In this document: positions 15,527 through 24,823 of the stretch, piece after piece | Numbering within the stretch: position 1 is the stretch's first letter | Layout of the letters: each line of letters starts with the position of its first letter | Assembly: GCF_000685805.1 (NCBI RefSeq) | Contig: NZ_JMKP01000028.1 | Span: forward strand, 1 to 33,629 | Length of the DNA: 33,629 nucleotides | Source: Psychrobacter phenylpyruvicus DSM 7000 = NBRC 102152 | GTDB lineage: Bacteria; Pseudomonadota; Gammaproteobacteria; Pseudomonadales; Moraxellaceae | Direction of reading: 5' to 3' | Notes under the pieces: generated by a model | The model's input: only the letters and a program-made list of their open reading frames with translations | Told to the model about the DNA's origin: nothing | Databases searched by the model: none | Program-made: the position numbers and the translations under genes

Positions 15527-16966
15527 ATGTCCAAATCAAAAACCAGCTTTGTTTGTCAAAACTGTGGGGCACACTTTGGTAAGTGGTCTGGACAGTGCTC
15601 TGATTGCGGGGAATGGAATACTTTGGTGGAAGCACCCAATGTGTCCCTGCCTCATCACAAAAAATCCAGCAAGCCGGCAGTATCTGCTGGTCCAAGCCTA
15701 GGCGCTGTCGCAAAAAATGATAGGATGAATTACTCAGGATCACAAAGCGGGGTGGTGACACTAGGGTCTGTGAATGTCACTTTTGATACCAGACTGCCTA
15801 CGGGTATTAGTGAGTTTGACCGGGTATTGGGCGGCGGATTGGTTGCTGGTTCAGTAGTGCTGATTGGCGGTGACCCTGGCATTGGTAAATCGACTATCTT
15901 ATTACAAACTGCGGCCAATATGGCAAATCCTGAGTCTTTAGCGGGCAGTGCTTTATATGTAACTGGAGAGGAGTCTTTATCGCAAGTCGCTATGCGTGCC
16001 CAGCGCTTAGGGCTTTCAAGCGATTACTTAAAAGTGATGACCGAGACCAATGTTGAGACCATTTGTGCCGCCCTGACTCAAGAGCAGCCTGCAGTGGCCA
16101 TCATTGACTCTATTCAAACCATTTATACCGATGCCATTAACTCAGCGCCTGGTGGGGTGAGTCAAATACGTGAGTCTGCGGCCATGCTAACCCGCTATGC
16201 TAAGCAGACAGGCACGGCCTTATTTTTAGTAGGCCATGTGACCAAAGAGGGAACACTGGCTGGTCCTAGAGTATTAGAGCATATGGTAGATACCGTATTG
16301 TATTTTGAGGGACAATCAGACTCGCGTTTTCGTATGATACGGGCTGTAAAAAACCGCTTTGGTGCGGTCAATGAGCTGGGTATATTTGGTATGACCGATA
16401 CTGGGCTTAAAGAGGTGGCTAATCCTTCGGCAATTTTCTTAAGTCGCTATGATAAGCCCATCTCAGGCTCTGTGGTAATGGTCAGTCGTGAGGGTACCAG
16501 ACCGTTATTGGTAGAGGTGCAGGCACTGGTGGATGATTCAGCCGGTCAACCCAGACGTATGGCATTGGGTCTCGACCCACAGCGCTTGGCTATGCTTCTT
16601 GCTGTTATGCATCGACATGGAGGTATTCATACCAGTGGTCAGGACGTCTATGTCAACGTGGTAGGCGGGGTTAAGGTGATGGAGACAGGCTCAGACTTAG
16701 CAGTACTATTGGCCTGTGCTTCGAGTATTAAAGAAAAGCCACTGCCTTCGTCACTAGCAGTATTCGGTGAAGTGGGGCTATCAGGGGAGATTCGTCCGGT
16801 GCCGAATGGTCAAGAGCGCCTTAAGGAGGCAATGAAGCATGGCTTTACCCATGCTATCGTGCCCAAAGCTAATGCCCCAAAAAATCTAATGGGGCAGTTT
16901 AAAGGAATCAATGTCATCACTGCCGATCGCTTGGATGATGCCATAGATCGGGCATTTGAAATTTAA
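15527..16966 (+). CDS. radA: DNA repair protein RadA
   Basis: RecA-like ATPase that promotes branch migration in recombination and repair. The 479-residue product has an N-terminal four-cysteine zinc finger (C10, C13, C24, C27), Walker A GGDPGIGKST (114-123), the RadA-specific KNRFG motif (275-279) and a C-terminal Lon-protease-like domain with FGEVGLSGEIRPV. An AGGGA site precedes the ATG. The gene is convergent with thiD; the 26 bp between the stops are filled by a 15-bp tandem repeat, and no terminator hairpin is visible there. Confidence 0.97.
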   Translation: MSKSKTSFVCQNCGAHFGKWSGQCSDCGEWNTLVEAPNVSLPHHKKSSKPAVSAGPSLGAVAKNDRMNYSGSQSGVVTLGSVNVTFDTRLPTGISEFDRVLGGGLVAGSVVLIGGDPGIGKSTILLQTAANMANPESLAGSALYVTGEESLSQVAMRAQRLGLSSDYLKVMTETNVETICAALTQEQPAVAIIDSIQTIYTDAINSAPGGVSQIRESAAMLTRYAKQTGTALFLVGHVTKEGTLAGPRVLEHMVDTVLYFEGQSDSRFRMIRAVKNRFGAVNELGIFGMTDTGLKEVANPSAIFLSRYDKPISGSVVMVSREGTRPLLVEVQALVDDSAGQPRRMALGLDPQRLAMLLAVMHRHGGIHTSGQDVYVNVVGGVKVMETGSDLAVLLACASSIKEKPLPSSLAVFGEVGLSGEIRPVPNGQERLKEAMKHGFTHAIVPKANAPKNLMGQFKGINVITADRLDDAIDRAFEI

Positions 16967-17007
16967 TAGTATTTATATTAATAGTATTTATATTAGTAGT
17001 ATTTATA
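16963..17007. repeat. 15-bp tandem repeat (3 units) covering both stop codons of radA and thiD
   Basis: TTAATAGTATTTATA occurs at 16963-16977 and 16978-16992, and 16993-17007 differs at one base. The radA TAA (16964-16966) is in the first unit. The thiD stop (16993-16995, reverse strand) and its last codons are in the third. The whole convergent junction therefore consists of repeat. Confidence 0.9.
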
Positions 17008-17781
17008 AAAGTGATGGACTGGGCCATGACCATGACCTACATTTAAGGTGTCGGCTTTACTTAAAGCGCCTGTCAGATACTGCTTGGCTTTGTCGCAAGC
17101 GGTTTGTAAGCTGTCACCTTGGCCCCAAAAGGTGGCAATAGCTGCGGATAAGGTACAGCCTGTGCCGTGGCTATTCTTAGTGTCGATACGCTCTCCTTCA
17201 AACCAACTTAACTCACCCTCGGCACACAATAAATCTGGAGATTGTTCACTATTAGATAGATGACCTCCTTTTAAAAAGGTGGGCACTTGCAGACGCTGAG
17301 CTTGTTCGATCATTTGTTCACGATTGGTGGCTTCGGCAACCCCTAATAAGTCAGCAGCTTCAGGGAGATTGGGGGTAATAAGCCCTACTTGAGGCAGCAA
17401 AACATCTCTTAAAGCCGCTACAGAGTCAGCATCTAATAACCTATCGCCACTCTTGGCCACCATAACCGGGTCTAATACGACCTTATTAGGTTGGTACTTA
17501 GCTAAAGCTTCAGCAACGCACTCAGTTACCTCTGCATTACCTAGCATGCCAATTTTGACCGCATCTACTTGCACATCTGAGAAGACTGAGTCAATTTGGG
17601 CTCGAATCATCTCAAGCGGCATCATTTGGATTTTTTGTACCCCTTGTGTATTCTGGGCCACAACAGCGGTAATAACACTCATGGCATAGCTACCGTTAGC
17701 GCTAATGGCTTTGATATCTGCCTGAATCCCAGCGCCGCCCGTACAGTCTGTACCCGCGATTGTCAGTGTATTGGTAATCAT
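16993..17781 (-). CDS. thiD: Hydroxymethylpyrimidine/phosphomethylpyrimidine kinase ThiD
   Basis: Phosphorylates HMP to HMP-P and then HMP-PP, the pyrimidine half of thiamin. Ribokinase-fold product of about 262 residues with TIAGTDCTGGAGIQAD near the N-terminus, LDPVMVAKSGDRLL, TPNLPEA and the anion-hole/ATP motif SHGTGCTLSAAIA. The ATG at 17781 is preceded by GGAG at 7 bases; a GTG two codons earlier would leave almost no spacing. It is the last gene of thiM-thiE-thiD, 30 bp after thiE. Its C-terminus (FYKYY) is encoded by the 15-bp repeat. Confidence 0.96.
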   Translation of the reverse strand: MITNTLTIAGTDCTGGAGIQADIKAISANGSYAMSVITAVVAQNTQGVQKIQMMPLEMIRAQIDSVFSDVQVDAVKIGMLGNAEVTECVAEALAKYQPNKVVLDPVMVAKSGDRLLDADSVAALRDVLLPQVGLITPNLPEAADLLGVAEATNREQMIEQAQRLQVPTFLKGGHLSNSEQSPDLLCAEGELSWFEGERIDTKNSHGTGCTLSAAIATFWGQGDSLQTACDKAKQYLTGALSKADTLNVGHGHGPVHHFYKYY

Positions 17782-17811
17782 GTTCACTCTCCATCATTAT
17801 GATTGTATAAG

Positions 17812-18531
17812 CTATTGAGCTAAAAAGTGTTGTTGTAATAAGTTTTGTGCGGCAATTTTAGGGTCATTGGCGCCGCAAATAGCCGACACCACCGCAATGC
17901 CATCACAGTGAGTTTGATATACACTGCGGGCATTGTCTAGGTTAATACCACCGATAGCAACGCTAGGTAATAAGCTGGCTTGTGCCAAGTCATCCAGCCC
18001 TGAAATACCTAGAGGGCGGGCATGATTGGGTTTAGTGTTAGTAGCAAATACTGGGCCTAGACCAAAGTAATCAAGCTGATCTAGGTGATGGTTATGAGCA
18101 TGTTGCAACTGAGATAGGGTGTTTATTGATAAACCCAACCAAGCATCAGGGCCTAGTATTTGTCGGGCTTCAGTAACACTAAGGTCGCCTTGACCTATGT
18201 GAGCGCCGTCAAGATTTGCTTTTTTGGCAATATGGACTCTGTCGTTGATTACTAAAGGAGTTCGGCCCGCAATGGCTTCTTTTAGTTCACACGCTATCTG
18301 ATAAAGCTGCTCATCATCTGCTTGTTTGTCTCGAAGTTGGACGAAGCTTACGCCGCCTTCAATGGCTGCACAGACCGTTTCAATCAGCCCCAGCTGTTGA
18401 CACATCACACTATCTGTCACCAAATATAACTTTAGAGCCGAGCCACTTTTATCCATCAAGTCATTAGAGGATGCTGAGGAGGCTTGATGTTGAGAGCTAA
18501 GGGTAATGGATGCATTAGCGGCACTAGTCAT
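17812..18531 (-). CDS. thiE: Thiamin-phosphate synthase ThiE
   Basis: Joins HMP-PP and thiazole phosphate to give thiamin monophosphate. The 239-residue product has the TIM-barrel motifs KLYLVTD, VQLRDKQ, LVINDRVHIA, GAHIGQGDL, GLGPVFATNTK and AIGGI. About 33 N-terminal Ser/Ala-rich residues precede the conserved domain. The ATG overlaps the thiM stop by 4 bases (ATGA), and no Shine-Dalgarno is evident, so translation is probably coupled to thiM. Confidence 0.96.
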   Translation of the reverse strand: MTSAANASITLSSQHQASSASSNDLMDKSGSALKLYLVTDSVMCQQLGLIETVCAAIEGGVSFVQLRDKQADDEQLYQIACELKEAIAGRTPLVINDRVHIAKKANLDGAHIGQGDLSVTEARQILGPDAWLGLSINTLSQLQHAHNHHLDQLDYFGLGPVFATNTKPNHARPLGISGLDDLAQASLLPSVAIGGINLDNARSVYQTHCDGIAVVSAICGANDPKIAAQNLLQQHFLAQ

Positions 18532-19349
18532 GATGAGGTTACTCGTAAATTATTGATTAAAGTTTGAGCTTCAAGGTTATATAAAGCATCCAAAAATTTG
18601 ACATAAAAGCTGCCAGGGCCTTGGGCCTGCTGTGCCGCCAATTCTCCCGCTTGACCGTAGTAGCTTAAGGCGGTGGTAGCAGCATTTAGAAATGAGCTGT
18701 GGTCAGATTCTGTTGCCTGTGAGTTATTGACCCCGATAAAGCCAGCTATCAAAGCGGTTAAGGCGCAACCTATAGCGGTCACTTGGGTCATCATGGGGTG
18801 ACCATGGTCAACTGAGTAGCTTTGACTACCATTAGTGGCCCAGTCTATAGCTCCAGTAACCACTACTACTTTTGCATATTGGGTGAGGTGCTGCGCGGCT
18901 TCCTTGGCTTTATCCACGCTGTCGCCACTATCTGTCCCTTTAGTGCGACTGCTCATCCCTGCCAATGCTAATATTTCGGACGCATTGCCTCGAATAACAT
19001 CAGGTTTAAATTTCAAAAGTTCAGTGCAGGCTTGCTGCCGAAAAGACGTTGCGCCCACAGCGACAGGATCGAGTATCCAGGGGATGCCCTCACTATGAGC
19101 TACCTCTACTGTGGCTAGCATGCTTTGTAGGCTGGTGTAGGTCAAAGTGCCAATATTTATAGCAAGAGCTTGGGCCAATTTAACAAACTCGGGTGCTTCA
19201 TTAATATCATGCACCATTGCAGGAGAGGCACCGGCAGCAAGTAATACGTTCGCAGCGGTATTGTTGGCCACATCGTTGGTGATGTTATGCACTAAAGGAG
19301 AGGTGTCTTTGAAGGTGATAAAACAGTGGTGAATAAGTTTGGATTGCAT
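18528..19349 (-). CDS. thiM: Hydroxyethylthiazole kinase ThiM
   Basis: Phosphorylates hydroxyethylthiazole for thiamin salvage. The 273-residue product has VHNITNDVANNTAANVLLA, GASPAMV, a WILDPVAVGAT segment, IRGNASEILAL and VTAIGCALTALIA, typical of ThiM. A strong GGAGGG site is 5 bases before the ATG. It is the first gene of the operon; with thiE and thiD this gives salvage and coupling, while no de novo genes (thiC, thiG) are in the window. The TPP riboswitch at 19437-19514 precedes it. Confidence 0.96.
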   Translation of the reverse strand: MQSKLIHHCFITFKDTSPLVHNITNDVANNTAANVLLAAGASPAMVHDINEAPEFVKLAQALAINIGTLTYTSLQSMLATVEVAHSEGIPWILDPVAVGATSFRQQACTELLKFKPDVIRGNASEILALAGMSSRTKGTDSGDSVDKAKEAAQHLTQYAKVVVVTGAIDWATNGSQSYSVDHGHPMMTQVTAIGCALTALIAGFIGVNNSQATESDHSSFLNAATTALSYYGQAGELAAQQAQGPGSFYVKFLDALYNLEAQTLINNLRVTSS

Positions 19350-19352
19350 ATT

Positions 19353-19374
19353 CCCTCCATATGGATAAAGAGGG
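19353..19374 (-). promoter_or_regulatory. possible Shine-Dalgarno-sequestering hairpin of the thiM leader
   Basis: On the mRNA strand CCCTC (19374-19370) can pair with GAGGG (19357-19353), which is the thiM ribosome-binding site, across a 12-base loop. This is the kind of element expected for a translational TPP switch. The pairing is read from sequence only. Confidence 0.5.
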
Positions 19375-19436
19375 CGTTAGAAACACACAGCAAAACAGTA
19401 TAGGCTCAAAATAAATGGTTCAGACTACTGCAACTG

Positions 19437-19514
19437 CTATACACTCCCTACGCCAGTATAATCTGGATCAGGTTCAAAGGGTGCATCTCAGCCATAGGGC
19501 GCCCCTGTGAGTAA
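19437..19514 (-). ncRNA. TPP riboswitch (THI element) of the thiMED operon
   Basis: On the minus strand the aptamer is recognisable from its conserved blocks, in order: ACTC of P1, GGGGCGCCC, GGCTGAGATG, ACCCTTTGAACCTGATC, a CAGATTATACTGG arm and GCGTAGGGAGT closing P1. CUGAGA and the GAACCUGAUC-GCGUAGGGA blocks are the diagnostic pieces. It sits about 90 bases before the thiM start. No terminator follows it, so control is probably at translation. Confidence 0.95.
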
Positions 19515-19604
19515 CGTTAATTATCTTCGATAAAACATCATAACCAACTTGCATACCAATCACAAGTTAAGGGAACAAAAGTTATGAATTAAAACTATAA
19601 AAAC

Positions 19605-19640
19605 AAAAAAAGACCTGCAGTTTAGTGCAGATCTTTTTTA
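19605..19640 (-). terminator. Rho-independent terminator of rlpA
   Basis: A 15-base imperfect stem (19605-19619 / 19626-19640) with a 6-base loop. In the minus direction the one non-Watson-Crick position is a G-U pair and the stem ends in a run of seven T, so it terminates rlpA, whose stop is about 75 bp upstream. Confidence 0.88.
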
Positions 19641-19712
19641 TTCCCTACTCAAACAATGAGTAGGCAGGGTTTACATAAAGCAGTAGGGCAACGGTTGTTG
19701 CTCTATCACCAA

Positions 19713-20312
19713 TTAAGGTGAGCCTACTCTTTCAATAGTGACGTTAGCAATACCACGGCTAACCAGACCAATTTGTTTGGCTGCACCATAAGATAAATCT
19801 AATACACGGTTGCCATGGAAAGGACCACGGTCATTCACTTTTACTACCACGCTTTTACCATTACCTTTGTTGGTCACCTTTAGATAGGTGTTAAATGGAA
19901 GAGAGGGATGAGCTGCGGTTAATGAGTTCATGTCAAAGCGTTCACCACTAGCAGTTTTTCTGCCGTGGAATTTACCACCGTACCAAGAGGCACGACCACT
20001 TTGTTTAAATTTGTTTACAGCATTTGAAGCCACTAAAGTTAAATGAGATAACACATCCTCATCACCTAGATCGGCTTTGCTAGAACCTCGGTTACTAATT
20101 AATGAGCTGTTTGTAGCAAGTGTTGATGGCTCAAAAGAAGTTTGGAGTAATGAGGTTGGTTGATTTTGTTTACGTGCTAACTCGTTGAGGACACTGTCGA
20201 TATCGCTTGGGCTTTTGACGCTAAGAGCTTGCTTTGATTCAGTAGCTTGAGCTAAGTTACTAGCTCCTACTATGCAGGCTAATGCACATAAAGCTGATGA
20301 GAATTTCTTCAT
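19713..20312 (-). CDS. rlpA: RlpA-family septal ring lytic transglycosylase (no SPOR domain)
   Basis: Double-psi beta-barrel protein that cleaves naked glycan strands in some bacteria. The 199-residue product has a signal peptide with a likely cut after AQA (23). A Ser-rich spacer follows, then the RlpA domain (about 104-197): GRASWYGGKFHGRKTASGE (as ASWYGGKFHGRKTASGE), FDMNSLTAAHPSLPF and VNDRGPFHGNRVLDLSYGAA. The probable catalytic residues E124, H135 and D161 are present. The usual lipobox cysteine is not convincing (ALAC only), and the C-terminal SPOR domain of longer RlpAs is absent, so septal targeting is uncertain. A GAGG site precedes the ATG. Confidence 0.9.
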   Translation of the reverse strand: MKKFSSALCALACIVGASNLAQATESKQALSVKSPSDIDSVLNELARKQNQPTSLLQTSFEPSTLATNSSLISNRGSSKADLGDEDVLSHLTLVASNAVNKFKQSGRASWYGGKFHGRKTASGERFDMNSLTAAHPSLPFNTYLKVTNKGNGKSVVVKVNDRGPFHGNRVLDLSYGAAKQIGLVSRGIANVTIERVGSP

Positions 20313-20679
20313 AATTGCCTCGTAAGCATAAATCTAATGGGTAAGGTTATAACTAATCAACACTCAAAAGATTATGCATTTACTATTTAAATAATACGTA
20401 ATTAAAAACTTAATTAACAAAGTAATGAGAGTAACAAATCTTTGTATAAACTATTAACACGGCCTGTAAAACCGTAGTTGCTAAAGATACACATGGAGTG
20501 TCACAATTTGATTTGTAAATGTAGTCGTTTTGTAAATTAACATTAACCAATGTGACTTTGCAAGTGACGCTAGAGTTCAATGCTAAGCAAATATTTACTA
20601 AAAATTGCTTACAGAGCTTATAAACACTGAACTCTAGCGGATTGGATATTAAATATAAATAATTATTAAGTATTAATAA
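20313..20679. other. 367-bp intergenic region between greA and rlpA
   Basis: AT-rich, without a supported gene. It holds the upstream region of rlpA (no clear promoter hexamers seen) and, nearest greA, the inverted repeats listed at 20568-20639 and 20658-20684. Confidence 0.7.
20568..20639. repeat. 72-bp element with 12-bp perfect terminal inverted repeats
   Basis: CGCTAGAGTTCA (20568-20579) is exactly complementary to TGAACTCTAGCG (20628-20639). Inside, TAAGCAA (20584-20590) pairs with TTGCTTA (20605-20611). There is no T run after either arm, so it is not an ordinary terminator. No flanking duplication is obvious. It could be a structured RNA in the greA 3' region or a remnant of a small repeat element. 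Confidence 0.7.
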
Positions 20680-20684
20680 TTATT
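20658..20684. repeat. AT-only palindrome overlapping the greA stop codon
   Basis: AATAATTATTAA (20658-20669) and TTAATAATTATT (20673-20684) are perfect 12-bp arms around GTA. The greA stop is 20680-20682. Confidence 0.75.
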
Positions 20685-21156
20685 CATAAATTACTTCGAT
20701 GATTTCAAATTCGACCAGACCACTTGGGGTTTCGATACGGGCTTCATCGCCTTCTGATTTACCAATTAAACCACGAGCAATGGGAGAATTGACCGAGATT
20801 TTGTTATTTTTGAAGTCAGCCTCATCATCACCAACAATTTGATAGCGCTTTTCTTCCTCAGTATCTAGATTCTCAATCACAACGGTCACTCCGAAAACCA
20901 CACGGCCTTCACGAGGTAATGTCGCAGGATCAATTACTTGGGCGCCTGACAGCTTGGCTTCGATATCCCGAATGCGGGCTTCACAAAAACCTTGCTGTTC
21001 GCGAGCAGCATGATACTCAGCATTTTCTTTTAGGTCACCATGTTCACGAGCTTCAGCGATGGCAGCAGTGATACGGGGACGATCTACGGTCTTAAGCTGC
21101 TTAAGCTCTGCCTCTAACGCAGCATGTCCTTGCGGGGTCATAGGGTAACGTTGCAT
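20680..21156 (-). CDS. greA: Transcription elongation factor GreA
   Basis: Rescues backtracked RNA polymerase by stimulating transcript cleavage. The 158-residue product is standard: an N-terminal antiparallel coiled coil with the catalytic tip acids D41 and E44 in [15 protein letters not shown], and the C-terminal FKBP-like domain with [11 protein letters not shown]. An AGGAAG site lies 7 bases before the ATG. In many relatives greA follows carB in one operon; here it follows carB by 325 bp with two terminators between, so it is probably transcribed on its own. Confidence 0.97.
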   Translation of the reverse strand: MQRYPMTPQGHAALEAELKQLKTVDRPRITAAIAEAREHGDLKENAEYHAAREQQGFCEARIRDIEAKLSGAQVIDPATLPREGRVVFGVTVVIENLDTEEEKRYQIVGDDEADFKNNKISVNSPIARGLIGKSEGDEARIETPSGLVEFEIIEVIYE

Positions 21157-21196
21157 ATCATCTTCCTCATATACATATATAGATGAACGATTAAAT

Positions 21197-21237
21197 AAAA
21201 AAACACCCCAGCGCCCTTAGTTAAGGGTGCTGTAGTG
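21197..21237 (-). terminator. second terminator between carB and greA
   Basis: On the minus strand CACT-A-CAGCACCCTT pairs with AAGGGCGCTG-G-GGTG (one mismatch, G-U pairs) around AACT, and seven T follow (21203-21197). It is a strong intrinsic terminator 40 bp before the greA start. Confidence 0.85.
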
Positions 21238-21333
21238 CAAAATTTAGGATAAGTTTTATTTTGTAGGGGTAGGGACCTCGCTACAAAGTCTTTATCATTA
21301 CTGACTCAAAAAAAGTCACTGGCTTATAACAAA

Positions 21334-21364
21334 AATTGCTAACCGAAGCTTTCGATTAGCAATT
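21334..21364 (-). terminator. first terminator after carB
   Basis: A 14-bp stem (21334-21347 / 21351-21364) with a 3-base loop; the single non-canonical position is G-U on the minus strand, and TTTTTG follows in that direction. It lies about 120 bp after the carB stop. Confidence 0.7.
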
Positions 21365-21481
21365 AATAAAAAAATAAGGGGGAGTAAATTAGCGAGTACA
21401 AGCTAAACTTACTTAAAATAATAGCCTATTATAAGCTTTTAGTTAAGATTGTACCGCTAATTTTTGTTACTCAGCTTTTAT

Positions 21482-24400
21482 TTAGCCGTTATTGGCAGCT
21501 ACTTGAGCTTGCTCATGTAAAGTTTGAAGCTTATAAACCTCAAAAGGCAACTCAATAGCGTAAGACTTACATACCGCTTCTGCCGCACCTAAAGTGGTGA
21601 CATAGAACACTTTGCTTTGTAGGGCGTTACGACGGATTGAGAATGAATCCTCTTGGGCTTGCTTGCCTTCAGTAGTATTGATAATAAGGTCAATTTCGCC
21701 ATTTTTCAAGGCATCGACCACATGAGGACGGCCTTCAGTGACTTTATTGATGCGCTTACATTCAATGCCTTGCTCAGTCAGATATTGCTCGGTACCTGCA
21801 GTAGCCACAAGGTTGAAACCATAGTCGATTAACTGCTTAGCAACGGCAGCGATACCTGGTTTATCGCTATCGCGTACTGAAATAAAGACCGTCTTATTCT
21901 CACCTTCTTCAGGTAGACCTGGTAGACGCTCGTTAGTACCGATAATACTCTTATAGAAAGCTTCACCAAAAGTCTTGCCCACACCCATAACTTCACCAGT
22001 AGATTTCATTTCTGGACTTAGAATAGGGTCAACTCCCGGGAACTTAGCAAATGGGAAGACGGATTCTTTAACTGCGAAGAATGAAGGCTTAATCTCTTTA
22101 GTGAAGTTTTGCTCTTGTAGCGTCTGACCTGCCATACAGCGAGCCGCTACTTGTGCCAATGAGGTACCAATACACTTAGACACAAAAGGTACTGTACGGG
22201 CAGCACGTGGGTTTACTTCCAGAATATAAACCGTACCGTCTTTGACGGCAAACTGCACGTTCATTAAGCCCACTACACCTAGCTCTTTGGCCATAGCTAT
22301 GGTCTGTGCACGCATCTCATCACAGATCTCATCTGATAAAGAGTAAGGCGGTAGTGAACACGCTGAGTCACCTGAGTGAACACCGGCTTGTTCGATATGC
22401 TGCATGATACCGCCTATAACTACTTCAGAGCCGTCACTGACACAGTCCACATCAACTTCAATGGCGTCATCTAAGAAGCGGTCTAATAGCACAGGAGCTT
22501 CATTCGAAGCTTGTACCGCAGTACGTAGATAGTGCTTCAACTCTTCTTCGTTATAGACGATTTCCATTGCACGACCACCCAATACGTATGATGGGCGGAC
22601 AACTAAAGGATAGCCCACATCTTTGGCTTTCACTAAGCCGTCCTCCATGCTAGTCGCTAAAGCGTTAGGTGGCTGGATTAGGTTTAGTTGATGAATCATA
22701 TGCTGGAAGCGCTCACGGTCTTCAGCGCGGTCAATAGCGTCAGGTGAAGTACCAATGATATTAACCCCAGCGGCTTCTAGCGCACGAGCAAGCTTCAGCG
22801 GTGTCTGACCACCGAACTGAACAATAACGCCTTCAGGCTTCTCAATACGAACGATTTCTAACACATCTTCAAGGGTGATTGATTCGAAGTATAAACGGTC
22901 AGAGGTGTCATAATCAGTTGATACAGTCTCTGGGTTACAGTTAACCATAATGGTCTCATAACCGTCTTCACGCATCGCCAATGCGGCGTGCACACAGCAG
23001 TAATCGAACTCAATACCTTGGCCGATACGGTTTGGGCCACCGCCGATAACCATGATTTTCTTGTTATTGGTTGGGTTGGCCTCACACTCATCATCATAAG
23101 TTGAGTACATGTAAGCTGTTGAGGTAGCAAACTCAGCGGCACAAGTATCCACACGCTTATAAACAGGGAATACCTCTAAGTCCCAACGCTTTTTACGCAG
23201 CTGCTTTTGTGACACACCAAGCAGTGTGGCCAAGCGTAAGTCTGATAGGCCTTTACGTTTGAGCTTACGTAAGTTCTTAGCGGTTAAGCCGCCAAAGCCT
23301 AGCTGTTTAACTTCTGCTTCAGTTTTGACGATATCTTCAATCTGAACTAAGAACCAAGGATCAATGTTGGTATAGCCAAACACTTCTTCCACACTAAAGC
23401 CTAGGCGAAAAGCGTCTGCAATATAGAAAATGCGTTCAGGAGTCGGTACGGTTAAGCGTTGTTTGATTTCAGATTTAACTTTATCTTCGCTGATTTTCCC
23501 AGCTTTTAAGGCCGCAAAGTCAATTTGCTCATCAAAACCGTCAGCGCCTGTTTCTAAGCCACGTAGTGCCTTGTGCATAGACTCTTGGAAGTTACGGCCG
23601 ATAGCCATGACTTCACCCACAGACTTCATTTGAGTTGAAAGAATGTTGTCCGCTTGCGGGAACTTCTCAAAGTTAAAGCGAGGAATCTTAGTGACGACAT
23701 AATCGATTGATGGCTCGAAGCTGGCTGGAGTTTGACCACCAGTAATATCGTTTTGCAGCTCATCTAGGGTGTAACCTACTGCTAACTTAGCAGCGATTTT
23801 GGCGATAGGGAAACCAGTTGCTTTAGAGGCTAAAGCAGATGAACGAGACACACGAGGGTTCATCTCAATCACGACCATACGGCCTGTTTTTGGGTTAACC
23901 CCAAATTGTACGTTTGAGCCTCCAGTTTCAACGCCAATCTCACGCAATACAGCCAATGAGGCATTACGCATGATTTGGTATTCTTTGTCAGTCAGGGTCT
24001 GAGCTGGTGCCACTGTGATTGAGTCACCGGTGTGCACACCCATAGGATCAAAGTTTTCAATCGAGCAGATGATGATGCAGTTGTCGTTTTTGTCACGAAC
24101 CACTTCCATCTCATACTCTTTCCAGCCGATTAATGACTCGTCAATTAATAACTGATGGGTAGGGGATAGGTCGAAGCCGCGCTCACAGATTTCGATAAAT
24201 TCATCGCGGTTATAAGCAATACCACCGCCTGAGCCGCCCATAGTGAATGAAGGACGAATGATACAAGGGAACCCAAGCTTGGCTTGAATTTCAAACGCTT
24301 GTTCCATGGTTTCAGCAATTTCAGCACGAGGACATTCAAGACCAATACGCTTCATGGCTTGGTCAAATAGGTCGCGATCCTCAGCCATTTCGATAGCTTC

Positions 24401-24760
24401 TTTGGTGGCGCCAATTAACTCAACATTATATTTTTTTAGCACCCCGTGCTTATCTAGATCTAGCGCACAGTTAAGAGCAGTTTGCCCACCCATGGTAGGT
24501 AGGATAGCATCAGGGCGCTCTTTATCGATAATTTGCTCAACCGTTTGCCAAGTGATCGGCTCGATGTAAGTGGCATCCGCCATCACTGGGTCAGTCATGA
24601 TGGTGGCTGGGTTTGAGTTAACTAGGATAACTCGATAGCCCTCTTCGCGTAGAGCTTTACATGCTTGAGCGCCAGAGTAATCAAACTCACAAGCCTGGCC
24701 AATGACGATTGGGCCTGCGCCAATGATTAGAATGCTTTTGATGTCGGTACGTTTTGGCAT
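21482..24760 (-). CDS. carB: Carbamoyl-phosphate synthase large subunit CarB
   Basis: Makes carbamoyl phosphate from bicarbonate, ammonia delivered by CarA, and 2 ATP, for arginine and pyrimidine synthesis. The 1092-residue product has two ATP-grasp halves. The first begins [22 protein letters not shown] and the second begins [20 protein letters not shown], each shown here within 20-22 residue signature blocks typical of CarB. The oligomerisation region lies between them and the MGS-like allosteric domain is at the C-terminus ([12 protein letters not shown] onwards), where UMP and ornithine act in E. coli. I chose ATG at 24760, which has a GAGAG site and yields [12 protein letters not shown] as in homologues; a TTG 15 codons upstream is unlikely. 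The gene is 63 bp after carA. Confidence 0.97.
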   Translation of the reverse strand: MPKRTDIKSILIIGAGPIVIGQACEFDYSGAQACKALREEGYRVILVNSNPATIMTDPVMADATYIEPITWQTVEQIIDKERPDAILPTMGGQTALNCALDLDKHGVLKKYNVELIGATKEAIEMAEDRDLFDQAMKRIGLECPRAEIAETMEQAFEIQAKLGFPCIIRPSFTMGGSGGGIAYNRDEFIEICERGFDLSPTHQLLIDESLIGWKEYEMEVVRDKNDNCIIICSIENFDPMGVHTGDSITVAPAQTLTDKEYQIMRNASLAVLREIGVETGGSNVQFGVNPKTGRMVVIEMNPRVSRSSALASKATGFPIAKIAAKLAVGYTLDELQNDITGGQTPASFEPSIDYVVTKIPRFNFEKFPQADNILSTQMKSVGEVMAIGRNFQESMHKALRGLETGADGFDEQIDFAALKAGKISEDKVKSEIKQRLTVPTPERIFYIADAFRLGFSVEEVFGYTNIDPWFLVQIEDIVKTEAEVKQLGFGGLTAKNLRKLKRKGLSDLRLATLLGVSQKQLRKKRWDLEVFPVYKRVDTCAAEFATSTAYMYSTYDDECEANPTNNKKIMVIGGGPNRIGQGIEFDYCCVHAALAMREDGYETIMVNCNPETVSTDYDTSDRLYFESITLEDVLEIVRIEKPEGVIVQFGGQTPLKLARALEAAGVNIIGTSPDAIDRAEDRERFQHMIHQLNLIQPPNALATSMEDGLVKAKDVGYPLVVRPSYVLGGRAMEIVYNEEELKHYLRTAVQASNEAPVLLDRFLDDAIEVDVDCVSDGSEVVIGGIMQHIEQAGVHSGDSACSLPPYSLSDEICDEMRAQTIAMAKELGVVGLMNVQFAVKDGTVYILEVNPRAARTVPFVSKCIGTSLAQVAARCMAGQTLQEQNFTKEIKPSFFAVKESVFPFAKFPGVDPILSPEMKSTGEVMGVGKTFGEAFYKSIIGTNERLPGLPEEGENKTVFISVRDSDKPGIAAVAKQLIDYGFNLVATAGTEQYLTEQGIECKRINKVTEGRPHVVDALKNGEIDLIINTTEGKQAQEDSFSIRRNALQSKVFYVTTLGAAEAVCKSYAIELPFEVYKLQTLHEQAQVAANNG

Positions 24761-24823
24761 AAGTCTCTCTTTTATATAATTAGTTCTGCGTAAGTTCTTT
24801 AGCAATCCGATTAAAACGGCAGT

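Noticed and set aside
19350..19712. tRNA or other structural RNA gene between thiM and rlpA
   Set aside because: The structured part is fully explained by the TPP aptamer and the rlpA terminator; no cloverleaf is seen.
22858..24569. several open frames antisense to or in other frames of carB
   Set aside because: They follow the strong codon pattern of carB and show no family features; carB itself is complete.
24761..24805. upstream TTG start of carB adding 15 residues
   Set aside because: The ATG at 24760 has a ribosome-binding site and matches the conserved CarB N-terminus; the extension lies in the carA-carB gap.
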